Counted from the stretch's first letter, positions 42,131 to 51,957 are shown. The stretch is DNA of 64,000 bases from Caldilineaceae bacterium (GCA_022842065.1 JALHQH010000011.1:248001-312000), one strand, 5' to 3'. Translations and numbers: made by a program. The notes: a model not told the origin generated them from the sequence alone.

Positions 42131-43307
42131 CTCCTCCCCAAACCAGTCGCCCTCCGATGATCACGCCCCATGCCGTGAAATCGTCATTAAAGATGACGAT
42201 ATCGGCATCTTTGCCGGCCTCTAGGCTGCCTTTGCGATCGGCGACCCCAATCACGCGCGCCGGGGTGAGGCTGGCCATGCGGACCGCTTCGGCCACCCCA
42301 ATGCCTACATCATGAATCAGCAGTGGCAACATCTGGTTGAGCAGGGTAGTGCTGCCGGCAAAGGCGGTGCGGTCAAACAACATGCCCACCCCATCGTGTA
42401 CATCATATTCCATGCCACCCATACGAAAGCGCGCACCTTCGGGTAGACCGGCCCCGCTGGTCGCGTCGGAAATGGCACAGAGGCGATCCGGCCCCAGACA
42501 TTTGTAAGCCAGCTTCATCAGGATCGGGGGCAGATGTTTACCGTCGGCAATGATTTCACCGGTCAAGCGTTCGTCGGTGAGTGACACTTCGAGCAGCCCC
42601 GGCTTGCGCCAGGGGCCTTCGCGGACAATGGTGGATTGGGCACTCCACATATGAATCATGTGGCTAAGCCCGGCGTCGATCAGCGGGGTAACCTGCTCCT
42701 CACGGGCGGCGCTGTGACCGGCGGCGGCCACAATCCCCAAATCCACCAGGCGCTTGGTAAGGGCTGCCGCTCCCGGTAATTCCGGCGCAAAGGTCATGAT
42801 CCGGATGAGCGCATGGTAGGCTAACAACAGATCGGGAGTCCCATCATCGGGGGTACGCAGGTGCGCGGGATCTTGGGCCCCGGCCTGGGCGCGGTTGAAG
42901 TAAGGCCCTTCCACATGCGCGCCCAGAATCTGTGCACCCTCCTGTGTTTCTTCCATCCAACGCTCGACAAAGGCCAGACAACTCACCAACTGCTCAATGT
43001 CATCCGTCGCGGTGGTGGCGAGCAGACTGGTAATACCATTAGCCGCCGCAGTCTGCGTGATCGTGTGAAAAGCTTGCTGGGTTGGCTCGTTAAAGGTATG
43101 TCCCTGCGCGCCGTGGATGTGAATGTCAACCAGCCCCGGCGTGACCAGCCGCCCTTGCGCATCAAGTTGGTAGAGCTGCGGATCGAGCTGTTCGCCGGCC
43201 ACCAACCCGCCAATCCGCCCACCGGTCACCAACAATGCTTGCCCCGTGACCACCTGATCAGGCAGGACAAACTGACCATTAACAATTGCATATTCATTGG
43301 GAAGCAT
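42120..43307 (-). CDS. nagA: N-acetylglucosamine-6-phosphate deacetylase
   Basis: 395 residues; ATG 43307. An amidohydrolase-fold enzyme with LVTPGLVDIHIHGAQG near 54-69 (metal-binding HxH), HVEGPYFN near 128, a His in AAGHSA near 194 and CAISDATSG near 275 that fit the NagA family active site. It releases acetate from N-acetylglucosamine-6-phosphate, the first step of amino-sugar catabolism. nagB follows. Confidence 0.9.
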   Translation of the reverse strand: MLPNEYAIVNGQFVLPDQVVTGQALLVTGGRIGGLVAGEQLDPQLYQLDAQGRLVTPGLVDIHIHGAQGHTFNEPTQQAFHTITQTAAANGITSLLATTATDDIEQLVSCLAFVERWMEETQEGAQILGAHVEGPYFNRAQAGAQDPAHLRTPDDGTPDLLLAYHALIRIMTFAPELPGAAALTKRLVDLGIVAAAGHSAAREEQVTPLIDAGLSHMIHMWSAQSTIVREGPWRKPGLLEVSLTDERLTGEIIADGKHLPPILMKLAYKCLGPDRLCAISDATSGAGLPEGARFRMGGMEYDVHDGVGMLFDRTAFAGSTTLLNQMLPLLIHDVGIGVAEAVRMASLTPARVIGVADRKGSLEAGKDADIVIFNDDFTAWGVIIGGRLVWGGGGV

Positions 43308-43366
43308 GAGCCTACTCTGTATGTGTCATCGGACGTATGCAGTGGCCTGAGCGCGTAATGTTAGGT

Positions 43367-43509
43367 AAGTTCTGACGAATTAGCCACGGCGTGGCGGCAG
43401 AAGATAGCCCAGCCTTTTAAGGCTGGGGTCCTGGGGGGGGGCGCTGCCCCGCAGGTTGAAACCTGCGGCTACCATCAGTCGCCACTCCGTGGCTAAGCCA
43501 TCAGAACTT
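43367..43509. repeat. 143-bp inverted-repeat element
   Basis: Outer arms AAGTTCTGA...TTAGCCACGGCGTGGCG and its imperfect complement; inner hairpins CCCAGCCTTTTAAGGCTGGG and CCGCAGGTTGAAACCTGCGG. The last one is shared with the element at 5091-5135, so this is a dispersed family. Confidence 0.8.
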
Positions 43510-43578
43510 CCCTGACACTGTACTAGGTGACTAAAAAATCCGCATCAGTCTGCCAAATCCGTGTTCGATCTGCTGGAT

Positions 43579-44370
43579 TTAGCGCTCCAGGAAATTGGTC
43601 AAACCACCCAGGACAGAGCCTTCCCCGGTGCGTTGTCCCCCCATCGAAGGCGCGCTGGCAATAATGCGGTCGGCCAGGCGCGAGAAGGGTAGCGATTGTA
43701 GCCAAACCCGGCCATGCCCTTGGAGCGTGGCCAGGAAAAGCCCTTCGCCGCCAAAGAACTGTGACTTCAGACCACCAGCGCGCTGGATATCATAGTCGAT
43801 GCCGGTCTCAAAGGCGACAATACAGCCAGTATCCACCAGCAGTTTTTCACCGGCCAGGCGCCGTTCGACGATGGTGCCGCCGGCATGGATAAAGACATTG
43901 CCATCGCCCCGCAGCCGTTGCAGGATAAACCCTTCCCCGCCGAAGAAACCGGCCCCCAATTTGCGGCTAAACGCAATGCTGATCTCTGTGCCCAATGCCG
44001 CGGCCAGGAACGAATCTTTCTGGCAAATTAGCTCCCCGCGTGCTTCGTCTAGGTCAATGCCGATAATCTTACCAGGGTAGGGGCCGCTAAAGGCCACATG
44101 TTTTTTCGCGTTGCCGTGATTGGTAAAGTGGGTCATAAAGAGCGACTCACCCGTAATCGCGCGCTTACCCACGCTGATCAGCTTGTCAAACAGGCCAGCA
44201 CTCGGTTTGGAGCCATCGCCCATCTTGGCTTCAAAGGTAATGCCATCCTCCATATACATCATCGCCCCGGCCTCGGCCACCACCGTCTCGCCAGGGTCCA
44301 ACTCCACCGCAACAAATTGTAAATCGTCCCCATAAATTTGATATTCAACTTCGTGGCTACGGCGTGCCAT
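43579..44370 (-). CDS. AIM24 / TIGR00266 family protein
   Basis: 263 residues from ATG 44370, with AAGGAGC upstream; a longer frame runs into the repeat array. [33 protein letters not shown] and [22 protein letters not shown] are the hallmark of this beta-rich family (AIM24/TIGR00266), a stacked beta-sheet fold found in all domains of life, whose function is unclear. Confidence 0.85.
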   Translation of the reverse strand: MARRSHEVEYQIYGDDLQFVAVELDPGETVVAEAGAMMYMEDGITFEAKMGDGSKPSAGLFDKLISVGKRAITGESLFMTHFTNHGNAKKHVAFSGPYPGKIIGIDLDEARGELICQKDSFLAAALGTEISIAFSRKLGAGFFGGEGFILQRLRGDGNVFIHAGGTIVERRLAGEKLLVDTGCIVAFETGIDYDIQRAGGLKSQFFGGEGLFLATLQGHGRVWLQSLPFSRLADRIIASAPSMGGQRTGEGSVLGGLTNFLER

Positions 44371-44397
44371 ATTGTTTGCTCCTTTTTTGTGGTGGTA

Positions 44398-44672
44398 GAT
44401 AAGTAAATCAGTAAATCGGTACATCGGTAAATCGGTAAATCGGTACGCTTATCTACCGATGTACTTATCTACCGATGTACTTATCTACCAATATACTTAT
44501 CTACCGATGTACTTATCTACCAATATACTTATCTACCGATTTACTTATCTACCGATGTACTTATCTACCGATTTACTTATCTACCGATTTACTTATCTAC
44601 CGATTTACTTATCTACCGATGTACTTATCTACCGATGTACTTATCTACCGATGTACTTATCTACCGATTTAC
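44398..44672. repeat. TACCGATGTACTTATC-type array
   Basis: A left arm of GTAAATCGGTA words (44402-44445) is followed by a 16-bp period array, CTACCGATGTACTTAT, with about 14 copies to 44672. Some units read CCAATATACTTAT or CCGATTTACTTAT. The GTAAATCGGTA words recur at 20378-20418. The frames that pass through this array are by-products. Confidence 0.9.
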
Positions 44673-44682
44673 CCACCCAACT

Positions 44683-45693
44683 CTACGCCATAATTTCCAA
44701 CATGTCGCGTGTTACGGCATATTGTAAGGATTCGCCACCGAGAAAGCGCGCGATTTCGTCGACGATGAATTGCCCCTGGCGGCGGCGGGCCTGTTGTGAG
44801 GCTCCAGCTACATGGGGGGTGATGATCACATTCTCTAACTGTCGAAAGGGACTGTCAACCGGCAGCGGCTCCTCATCAAAGACATCCAGCGCACCAAAGA
44901 TGCGCCCAGATTGAAATTCGGCCAAGAGCGCGTCTTGATCGACGGTGAGTGAGCGTGCGGTGTTGATAAAGATTGCCCCATCAGATAACTGTTGTAACTG
45001 TTGCGCCCCAACCATGCGCGCCGTCTCGGTGGTCGGTGGCGCTTGCATGGTGATGATCGGACACGCACGAAAGAGCAGGTCAAGATCGGTGACGTGGGTG
45101 ACACCGAGTGCCGCGGCCCGTTCGGCTGTCAGGTAAGGATCATAGACCCAGACCTGGGCGTGTAACCCATTGAGCCGCCAAATGAGTTCGCGCCCGGTGT
45201 AACCAGCCCCCACCACGCCAACGCGCTGCCCCGCCAACTCTTGTCCCAGCAAGCTGCCCTTGGCGTCTGCCCAAGCTTGGCCGGCCTTCAGGCGGCGATC
45301 CAACTGGTGTACTTGGCGCAGCGCAAGCAGGATCAACAAGATCGTCATCTCGGCAACCGCGGGCGCAATCGCCCCCGCGGCATGGGTGACCTGAATCCCC
45401 TGGGCAAAGAGGGCGGGTGGCAGTAACTTCTTTATGCTACCAGCTGAATGCGCGACTAATTTGAGGTCAGCCGCTGCCCGTAGCACCTCATCCGTAAAGG
45501 TGGGTGTGCCCCAGCCGCTGATTACCATAGAGTGCCCTGGCACTAATTGTGCTAATTCGGCTACCGTGAGATTATGGTCGGTTGCTGGAAAGGTAACTTC
45601 CGCCAGGCTCCGCAGGGTAGCATCGGCCGCATCACTAAAAAGTTCACGGTAGAGCGTTGGGGTAATCGCGACCAGTAAGGAATCGGTTGCCAT
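44683..45693 (-). CDS. D-isomer 2-hydroxyacid dehydrogenase
   Basis: 336 residues; ATG 45693 follows GGAGCAG. The NAD-binding motif VGVVGAGYTGREL near 148-160, the Arg in NTARSLTVDQDAL near 240, Glu in VFDEEPLP near 270 and the catalytic His in TPHVAGAS near 298 define the family. Substrate not clear; phosphoglycerate dehydrogenase-like or another 2-hydroxyacid is possible. Confidence 0.85.
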   Translation of the reverse strand: MATDSLLVAITPTLYRELFSDAADATLRSLAEVTFPATDHNLTVAELAQLVPGHSMVISGWGTPTFTDEVLRAAADLKLVAHSAGSIKKLLPPALFAQGIQVTHAAGAIAPAVAEMTILLILLALRQVHQLDRRLKAGQAWADAKGSLLGQELAGQRVGVVGAGYTGRELIWRLNGLHAQVWVYDPYLTAERAAALGVTHVTDLDLLFRACPIITMQAPPTTETARMVGAQQLQQLSDGAIFINTARSLTVDQDALLAEFQSGRIFGALDVFDEEPLPVDSPFRQLENVIITPHVAGASQQARRRQGQFIVDEIARFLGGESLQYAVTRDMLEIMA

Positions 45694-45698
45694 CAGGG

Positions 45699-46397
45699 CT
45701 ACTGCTCCTTTGCGGTCAATTCAATCCGAATGGTGAAATCATTGGCGACGGTCAACGTGTTGGCAAAACTGGGGGGCGAAAAGCCAAAGTCGGTGAGCTG
45801 CATGGGCGCGGTGGCCACCCCGGTAATCGTGTCACCGCTAAAGGTCGCGGTCACATCAAAGGTGACGGCTTGGGTAATGTCGCGCACGGTCAGATCGCCC
45901 AGCAGTTGAAAGGTCACCTCTTCGCCTTCGGTGTAAGCTGTCGGCGCATTTTCGATCGCGGTGGCAACAAACTCGGCGGTTGGATATTTGTTCGATTCGA
46001 GCGCATTGTTGCGGATCCAATCGTCGCGTTGCGAACGAGTTGTGGCCAAGGAAGGCAGGTTCACGGCAAAGCGCCCGGCGACCAGCGCGTTGGTGGGATC
46101 AGCCAGATTCAAGCGCAGTTCGCCCTGAATGGCGGTGGTGCTGCCGATCACTTCGGCGTTGCCCGCTTCAATGCCATATTTGGCCAGCGCGCCGGCAAAG
46201 AACTCTTCGTTGACGACATAGGATGCCGTTGACGCGTCGGCGACGACGACAAAGCGGCGGGTTTCTGTTGGCTCTGTCCCCGTTGTTTCGAGCTGGATCG
46301 GGGTCGGTGTTGGCGTGGGTGGTGCTGCGGTGCCACCACAGGCGGTTACTAACCCAATACTCAGGACCAGCAATAATTTATACCAGTGTTGTAACAT
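45699..46397 (-). CDS. YceI-family lipoprotein
   Basis: 232 residues from ATG 46397, which follows AGGGAAAG. Lipobox VTAC with the lipidated Cys near residue 20, then a Pro/Thr-rich linker and a YceI-like lipocalin-type barrel (about 60-232: TASYVVNEEFF, GRFAVNLPSLATTRSQRDDWIRN, YPTAEF). YceI proteins bind isoprenoid-like lipids in the periplasm or at the surface. It lies 5 bp upstream of the hydroxyacid dehydrogenase. Confidence 0.85.
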   Translation of the reverse strand: MLQHWYKLLLVLSIGLVTACGGTAAPPTPTPTPIQLETTGTEPTETRRFVVVADASTASYVVNEEFFAGALAKYGIEAGNAEVIGSTTAIQGELRLNLADPTNALVAGRFAVNLPSLATTRSQRDDWIRNNALESNKYPTAEFVATAIENAPTAYTEGEEVTFQLLGDLTVRDITQAVTFDVTATFSGDTITGVATAPMQLTDFGFSPPSFANTLTVANDFTIRIELTAKEQ

Positions 46398-46501
46398 CGT
46401 GACTTTCCCTTTCTGGATCGCTATATTCCCATGGGATACACTTTGGGTCACGCTTTGGGCTGCGCCGCGTGACAATGCTCACCAGCAGCCTAAACGCGTT
46501 T

Positions 46502-48364
46502 TCACTTCTTCGTTTCTACAAATCCATCCGGTAAGTAAGCGGGCAATGCGGCATCGGCAGGGCCATAGTTTGCCAGTAACACCCGCATCAATAACGAGTA
46601 GATCCCTTCATGCTTCAGGGTTGGTCTGCTCGGATCGGCGACGGTCAGCCCTTGGTCAAAACCATACGCGCCCAACGACTCGACCAAATTTTGCTTGCGA
46701 CTGATGATATGCAGGGGCGTATCAAAGCCATCAGTTCGTTTCGAGACGCGCGGCGGCTGGTGATCGCCAATCAGGACAAAGAGCGCCTTTTCATCTTTGT
46801 TGCTGACAATGAAATCGACCAGGGTTGACAATTCATAGGCAATCGCGTCATAGTAATTTTGGCGGCGCTCGTCATGCGGGCGCGCCTCATCGTTGACCTT
46901 GACTGGTGCTGGCGTCACTTGGTTGAGTGTGCGCCAGTCCGTCACCTGGGCCGGGAGGGGGGCAAAGGGATAGTGTGAATTTTGGGTGATCAAAAACATG
47001 ACAAACGGATCGGTACTCTCCTGCTGTAATGTTTCCTGCGCGTAGTGAAGCACGTACTGATCAGGCGGCGCTGGTCCCCAGCCATATTCGGCTCCCACAA
47101 AGTTGAAATCCTCATGGCGCAACCAACGGTCAACACCGTAGAAGTTGGTGTACTTTTCCCACTCGCGCGCCGGTAAATCACCGGCGATGGACGAGAGCCT
47201 GACATTGCGATAGCCCTGCCCCTGCAGATAGTGGCCTAAATCGGGATAGGGGATGAATTGATAGCGCTCCAGCAGGGCCAAATATTGGGGATGGCTGTCA
47301 ATGCGAAGGCCAAAATAGGCGCTGGTATAGGCCATCCACGAGCCGCCACCCCAAGTGGGGGAGTCACTGAGCGCGGTCGCGGCTTGCCAACCCTTGGTCG
47401 CCAGTTGTGTTTCTAGTTCTGCCAATAACCCGGTGTAGGCCACGCGATAGTCGTCGCGCTTGTAGAGCACACTGCCATAAGATTCCACAAAGATCAGGTA
47501 GAGATTCGGCTTTTCCACCAAGATTTTATCTCGATAATCATAGGCCGTCTGTAAGGTACCATCATCAAAATCGGCAACCTGCTGATAGAGCTGGCGGGCT
47601 GCCGTTACATTGGTAGTCACCTTATAGATCAGGCTACTAATCACCGCCGGTGGGGGGGCCAATGCCGCGCCATAAAGCAAGGTTGTGCCCACGCTAAGCA
47701 GGGCCAACAAGAGCAGCCCTATCCGCACCACGCGGTGCAGGCGGTCACCCAAGGTAATGCTGTAGAGCAAGCGTACACAGCTGTGTACGGTGACCAATGC
47801 CACGACGGCACCCGCCACCGCGGCGACATAAAGTTCCCACGATAGATGCAGATGTTCGAAGAGGAATTGCAGACCATCGGCTGCCATGTAATAGTGGTGA
47901 TAGAAGTTGGGTTCGCTCTGGTAAATGCTGCGCGTAATCTGATCATAACAATAATAAAAGAGGGTGAGAAAATAGCCGGCAATCAAGAAGGGGCGTAGCC
48001 AGCGCTGGCGCAGCGGGCGTATCAGCACCCACAACGCAACGAATACGGTCAGCTCGGTATTCAACCGCCAGGGATCGACCGTGTCGCGCCAGAGCCAAAG
48101 TTGACGGATGGTGATCACCGGGGCCTGCGTCCAGAGGGCTTGCCAGGTAATGGTGAGCCCCTCGTCGCGGTTGAGCAGATACATGGGCAAAAAGAGCAGC
48201 CAATTGAGCAGCAAAAAGGCACTTAGATAAACCAGGTTGGGGTGAATGGTCAACCAGCGGTAATAGGCCCGTAGCGCTGTTGGGGGCAGCGTGGGGATAA
48301 GCACCCCGTCTGCTGTGATGGCTACTGGCGTGGGGCGTAGCCCCCAACGTAGGCGTTTGATCAT
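46502..48364 (-). CDS. Membrane sulfatase / phosphoglycerol-transferase-like
   Basis: 620 residues. Five or six hydrophobic helices cover residues 40-245, then a large extracellular domain. FVESYGSVLYKR near 300 and LIGDHQPPRV near 540 match the LtaS-type sulfatase fold; the usual nucleophilic Thr or Ser would be Ser305 in ESYGS. LtaS-type enzymes move phosphoglycerol onto surface polymers. The substrate here is unknown. Its start overlaps the upstream gene by 4 bases, so translation is coupled. Confidence 0.78.
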   Translation of the reverse strand: MIKRLRWGLRPTPVAITADGVLIPTLPPTALRAYYRWLTIHPNLVYLSAFLLLNWLLFLPMYLLNRDEGLTITWQALWTQAPVITIRQLWLWRDTVDPWRLNTELTVFVALWVLIRPLRQRWLRPFLIAGYFLTLFYYCYDQITRSIYQSEPNFYHHYYMAADGLQFLFEHLHLSWELYVAAVAGAVVALVTVHSCVRLLYSITLGDRLHRVVRIGLLLLALLSVGTTLLYGAALAPPPAVISSLIYKVTTNVTAARQLYQQVADFDDGTLQTAYDYRDKILVEKPNLYLIFVESYGSVLYKRDDYRVAYTGLLAELETQLATKGWQAATALSDSPTWGGGSWMAYTSAYFGLRIDSHPQYLALLERYQFIPYPDLGHYLQGQGYRNVRLSSIAGDLPAREWEKYTNFYGVDRWLRHEDFNFVGAEYGWGPAPPDQYVLHYAQETLQQESTDPFVMFLITQNSHYPFAPLPAQVTDWRTLNQVTPAPVKVNDEARPHDERRQNYYDAIAYELSTLVDFIVSNKDEKALFVLIGDHQPPRVSKRTDGFDTPLHIISRKQNLVESLGAYGFDQGLTVADPSRPTLKHEGIYSLLMRVLLANYGPADAALPAYLPDGFVETKK

Positions 48365-49230
48365 AAAGTCAGCTCCCCTTTTCCGTGCCGCATGGCAAGC
48401 AGCAACTCACGGATCAACTCCGCCTGGGCCAGATGTTCCGCCGCGTGGCGAGCGACAACGGTTAAAATTTGATTGGCACTGAGCGCCCCCCGCCGTGGAT
48501 GGGTACGCAACTGCGCCAACTCGGTTGCGGTAAAACGGTAGAGGATGGCCTTGATTTGCGCCTGTAACTGTGTCCAATCTGCCAGCAGAGTCGCGCTGTC
48601 GCTGCCCTGTGCCTGAAATTCAGCCTCCCGATCCCGCTGCACCGGTTGGCCACAGATGGTGCCATAGACGGTCTCTTCAATATTACCGATCATGTGCGTT
48701 GCTAATACATAGATACTGTTGGCCGTGGGCAGCGGTCGCCAATTGAGTTCGGTTGGACTTAAGTCATCAACGCAATGGAGTAGCCGGTCCACCGAGCGAA
48801 CGGCATATTCCCAGGTCGCATAAAGGTTGCTTGGCGCTGGTTGTGCCGGCCACGGTAAATGTTTGAGGTCGTCAATATTCGTGTAGCGAAACAGAGTGGC
48901 GGCAATCCCTTGCAAAGTCGTGGAAAGATCGGCGGCTGGTGGCGCAATGACAATGATGGGCTTGGCGAGCGCATGCGCATAGCCGGCTTCGATGCCTACA
49001 CCGACCCCTTTTTCGCTCAGTTCGACCAGCATCAGATCAGACCATTCGATGGCTTGAAAAGAGCGGTGCATCAGCGCGGCCGGTGCCAGTTGCAGGGCAC
49101 CCCATTGTTCAACGTCACGGGCAATGCAGCGCGTCGTATGTCCCTGCGCAGCCAGCAAGTCGCTAATGGCTTCAATCAACGGTCGATTGGCGTTGTCAGC
49201 GTGATATTTGATGGCCAGGTAGATGTTCAT
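48361..49230 (-). CDS. Deoxyribosyltransferase-like plus DinB-like fusion
   Basis: 289 residues. Residues 1-115 resemble nucleoside 2-deoxyribosyltransferase-like domains (KYHADNANRPLIEAISDLL, EWSDLMLVELSEKGVGVGIEAGYAHALAKPIIVIAP), which often bind nucleotides or sugars. Residues 120-289 look like a DinB/MST four-helix metal-binding bundle (ATHMIGNIEETVYG, VARHAAEHLAQAELIREL). This fusion is uncommon. Four-base overlaps on both sides link it to the sulfatase and the sugar isomerase. Confidence 0.7.
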   Translation of the reverse strand: MNIYLAIKYHADNANRPLIEAISDLLAAQGHTTRCIARDVEQWGALQLAPAALMHRSFQAIEWSDLMLVELSEKGVGVGIEAGYAHALAKPIIVIAPPAADLSTTLQGIAATLFRYTNIDDLKHLPWPAQPAPSNLYATWEYAVRSVDRLLHCVDDLSPTELNWRPLPTANSIYVLATHMIGNIEETVYGTICGQPVQRDREAEFQAQGSDSATLLADWTQLQAQIKAILYRFTATELAQLRTHPRRGALSANQILTVVARHAAEHLAQAELIRELLLAMRHGKGELTL

Positions 49231-50036
49231 AAAGTGGCGGCCAGCAACGCTTGGGCAAAGGCGCGATCCTCCTGGATTAGGCGATCGACCGCATGTTCAT
49301 CGCTATATTCGGCAGTCAAACAGATCGGCCCGGTGTAGCCGATGGCGCGCAACTTCGCAATCGTCCGCGCCCAGGAGGCCCGGCCTTGGCGGCCGGTTGT
49401 CCAGTAGATCTTCCATTCGGCTACCTCGGCTTCCGGGCCGTTGACCCGTTGCCAGTAGGCATTTTTCAGGTTGACACAGCAGAGATAAGGCGCAATCACA
49501 TCAAGTGCCAATTCGGGGGCCATGCCTTCCAGCGCATTATGGGCCACATCCCAGACCGCGGCGACATAGCGGGTATCATAATCCTTGCAGATGTTGTAGA
49601 GACCCAATTCGTGGACCCCGACAAAGTTGCCGGAGTGATTTTGAATGCCGAGTTGAATCCCATATTGTTCACAGAGCGGCAGCGCCGCATCCAGTTGGCG
49701 ACGCGCGTCCGCTTCGGCTTCCCAATAGGTTTGCTGCCCTGTTTGGAACATGACGCGATTCATCCCAATCCCGGCTGCCGCACAGGCGGCATAGAGCCGT
49801 TCATCCGTCAACGGCAACGCCACCGTGACATTGAGGATCTGCACCCCATGTTCGCCCAGGATACGCACCGCGTTGGGCAGATCGCGTTCGATGCTTTCGG
49901 GTTGGCAAGCAAAGTCAGGGCGCACCGGCAGTTCGATCCAACGGAAACCCAGTTGCTGCACATGTGCACCCAGCGCGGGCAAGGAAAGTGCCTTCCACGG
50001 TTTAACAAAGAGGGCGAGCTTTTCAACTGTAAACAT
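49227..50036 (-). CDS. Sugar phosphate isomerase/epimerase
   Basis: 269 residues from ATG 50036, which follows AGGAGAG; a longer frame is unlikely. The TIM-barrel family has characteristic LGIQNHSGNF near 125 (Glu/His metal site) and RYVAAVWDVAHNA near 150. Members isomerise or epimerise sugars such as ketoses. The exact sugar is unknown. It shares a 4-base overlap with the next gene. Confidence 0.8.
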   Translation of the reverse strand: MFTVEKLALFVKPWKALSLPALGAHVQQLGFRWIELPVRPDFACQPESIERDLPNAVRILGEHGVQILNVTVALPLTDERLYAACAAAGIGMNRVMFQTGQQTYWEAEADARRQLDAALPLCEQYGIQLGIQNHSGNFVGVHELGLYNICKDYDTRYVAAVWDVAHNALEGMAPELALDVIAPYLCCVNLKNAYWQRVNGPEAEVAEWKIYWTTGRQGRASWARTIAKLRAIGYTGPICLTAEYSDEHAVDRLIQEDRAFAQALLAATL

Positions 50037-50067
50037 CGAAACTCTCCTGTATGCTGAACAGCTTAGG

Positions 50068-50162
50068 CGATCCACGAAGGTACACGAAGGTGCACGAAGA
50101 CATACTAAATGGGGCTTTTCTTCGTGTGTCTTCGCGCCCTCAGGCCTCCGCTTCGTGGATCG
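50068..50162. repeat. CACGAAG-type hairpin
   Basis: Outer arms CGATCCACGAAG (50068-50079) and CTTCGTGGATCG (50151-50162), with internal CACGAAGG/TCTTCGTG words. It follows the sugar isomerase and precedes the Gfo/Idh/MocA gene (reading along the minus strand, after the latter). Confidence 0.75.
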
Positions 50163-50175
50163 GTTTTGTTTTATG

Positions 50176-51141
50176 TTACGTGGCTAGCAAAGCCTGGGCT
50201 AGAATCTTCTCGGCGACCACCATTGTTTTGAGGGCATCGCCGAAGTGGGAAGGGGGCTGTGTGCGGCTTTTGATCGCATCAATAAATTCGCGATTCTTTG
50301 CCTGAAAGCCGCCATAGATGTGGATTGCATCACCGCCGGCCACGGTGCGGGCATCGTAGCGGGTGCCTTTGGTGTCCCCATCTGCATAGAGAACGCCATC
50401 GACCTCTAATTCGGATTCGGCGCAGATGCCTTGGCTGTGCATTTCGACTTTGAAGATCCGTCGCCCGCTGGTCCAACTGTTGAGGAGCAACCCCGTGGCA
50501 CCGCTGTCAAAGTGCAGCATGGCGGAAATAAAGTTGATATCAGGCGTGCCAACCCGTTTACAATGGCTCTGGATCTCGACCACTGCGCCACCACAGAGCC
50601 AGCGCAGGGTGTCGATGGCATGAACACTGTCGTCGAGCATATGATCGCGCGCGTTGAGGAAAGGGCCGGGCAGCCATTTGGTAAAGGTACAACTGGCATG
50701 GGTAATCGGTCCCCGTGTGGTGCAGGCTGCATGCAATTTTACGGCCAACGGTGATGCCCGGCGTTGAAAACTCACCTGGGTAATAGAGTTATGTTTGTCG
50801 GCTAAGTAGGCCAACAGTTGCGCCTGGTGCAGCGTGATGCCCATCGGCTTTTCGATGCAGAGGTTCAACCCCTGTTGTAGACACCAAAGCCAGATGTCAA
50901 ACATCAGATGGGGCTGCCCAATCGCATAGACCGCATCCGGGGCAACCGCTTCGATCATCTGGCGGTAATCGGTATAACGCTCGGTGACATTGTATTTGTC
51001 CGCGGTGTTTTGCAGGCGCGTTGGATCCAGGTCGCAGATCGCGGCAATTTCGACATCAGCAAAGGCGGCGAGCGAGGGATAGTGGACCTGGTTGGCCATC
51101 GCGCCGGCCCCAATCATCGCAATGCGTAGCGGGTGGGACAT
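50176..51141 (-). CDS. Gfo/Idh/MocA family oxidoreductase
   Basis: 321 residues. Rossmann N-terminus MIGAGAMANQVHYPSL and EKPMGITLHQAQLL near 100 show the family, followed by the usual beta-sheet domain with CTFTKWLPGPFLNARDHMLDDSVHAIDTLRWL. It is NAD(P)-dependent and probably acts on a sugar or polyol. Its neighbours suggest carbohydrate use. Confidence 0.88.
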   Translation of the reverse strand: MSHPLRIAMIGAGAMANQVHYPSLAAFADVEIAAICDLDPTRLQNTADKYNVTERYTDYRQMIEAVAPDAVYAIGQPHLMFDIWLWCLQQGLNLCIEKPMGITLHQAQLLAYLADKHNSITQVSFQRRASPLAVKLHAACTTRGPITHASCTFTKWLPGPFLNARDHMLDDSVHAIDTLRWLCGGAVVEIQSHCKRVGTPDINFISAMLHFDSGATGLLLNSWTSGRRIFKVEMHSQGICAESELEVDGVLYADGDTKGTRYDARTVAGGDAIHIYGGFQAKNREFIDAIKSRTQPPSHFGDALKTMVVAEKILAQALLAT

Positions 51142-51156
51142 CGTCAGTTCTTTCGT

Positions 51157-51957
51157 TTAATGTTTGCGGTAGGCGGTGAGCAGCGTGTCAACCCAGGCCA
51201 ACTGTTTGGCGTCAAGCGCGGGTGACGGCACCGGGCCCTGGTAGTCGAGACGGGTTGCATAGGCTCCCCGCTCGTAAACGGCACGGACGACCGCACCCAA
51301 ATCAAGGGCAATATCTGGATCTGGCGCAAGCAGGGGTACGGGGACAACGGGAAGACGTGTATCGAGTTGAATGGCCCAGACATCAATTGTTGGGCGTTGA
51401 TTGGCGCGGCCTAGCGTTACATAATAGGGCGCTGGTGGCGGCGGTGTTTCCAGGGCTGAGCGTTGCCCGCCACGCAACAGATCAATTTCCATCACATGCA
51501 CCTCGGAAAGGAACAATTCACGCCGCTTACGCAGATATTTTTCGCGCTCGCGCCCGGTTCGCTTGTTGATCGGCGAAAGAATTTCGATTGCCGTGACTAA
51601 GCGGTCGGTCCCAGCCTGCCGGATCTCCACATTGGACAGGCGAAAGGGCGCTTCCAACGTAACTTGGCTTTGCGCCTGCGGTGGATCGATTACGGCATCG
51701 AGGACGGCTACCCCACTGGTTGTCGGTCTATTGCTGCCCGCTCGCCACACGCCAACATCAGGAACGGCTGTGTAGCTATCTTTGCGTGCGATCTCAATGA
51801 CATCGTAGGCGATATAGGTGACCGCTGTCGCGTAGTAATCAGGCTGGATATGGGCATTTAGCTGGGCGCGTATTTCTGTGCCAAGGTCGGCATGAAAGTC
51901 AGACCAATTGCGTTGTGATTCGATATAGGGGTCCATCCCTGGAAAAGGTGAGGGCAT
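51157..51957 (-). CDS. DUF4058 family protein, copy 1
   Basis: 266 residues; ATG 51957. The start PSPFPGMDPYIE and the W-DFH-L motif, VTLEAPFRLSNVEIR and EILSPINKRTGRE, match DUF4058. Function unknown. The gene is a tandem copy of the one at 52009: they share flanking bases and the final LDAKQLAWVDTLLTAYRKH. Confidence 0.82.
   Translation of the reverse strand: MPSPFPGMDPYIESQRNWSDFHADLGTEIRAQLNAHIQPDYYATAVTYIAYDVIEIARKDSYTAVPDVGVWRAGSNRPTTSGVAVLDAVIDPPQAQSQVTLEAPFRLSNVEIRQAGTDRLVTAIEILSPINKRTGREREKYLRKRRELFLSEVHVMEIDLLRGGQRSALETPPPPAPYYVTLGRANQRPTIDVWAIQLDTRLPVVPVPLLAPDPDIALDLGAVVRAVYERGAYATRLDYQGPVPSPALDAKQLAWVDTLLTAYRKH

Noticed and set aside
44459..44914. Repetitive MYLSTDVLIY frames
   Set aside because: They arise from the 16-bp array and then run antisense to the dehydrogenase.
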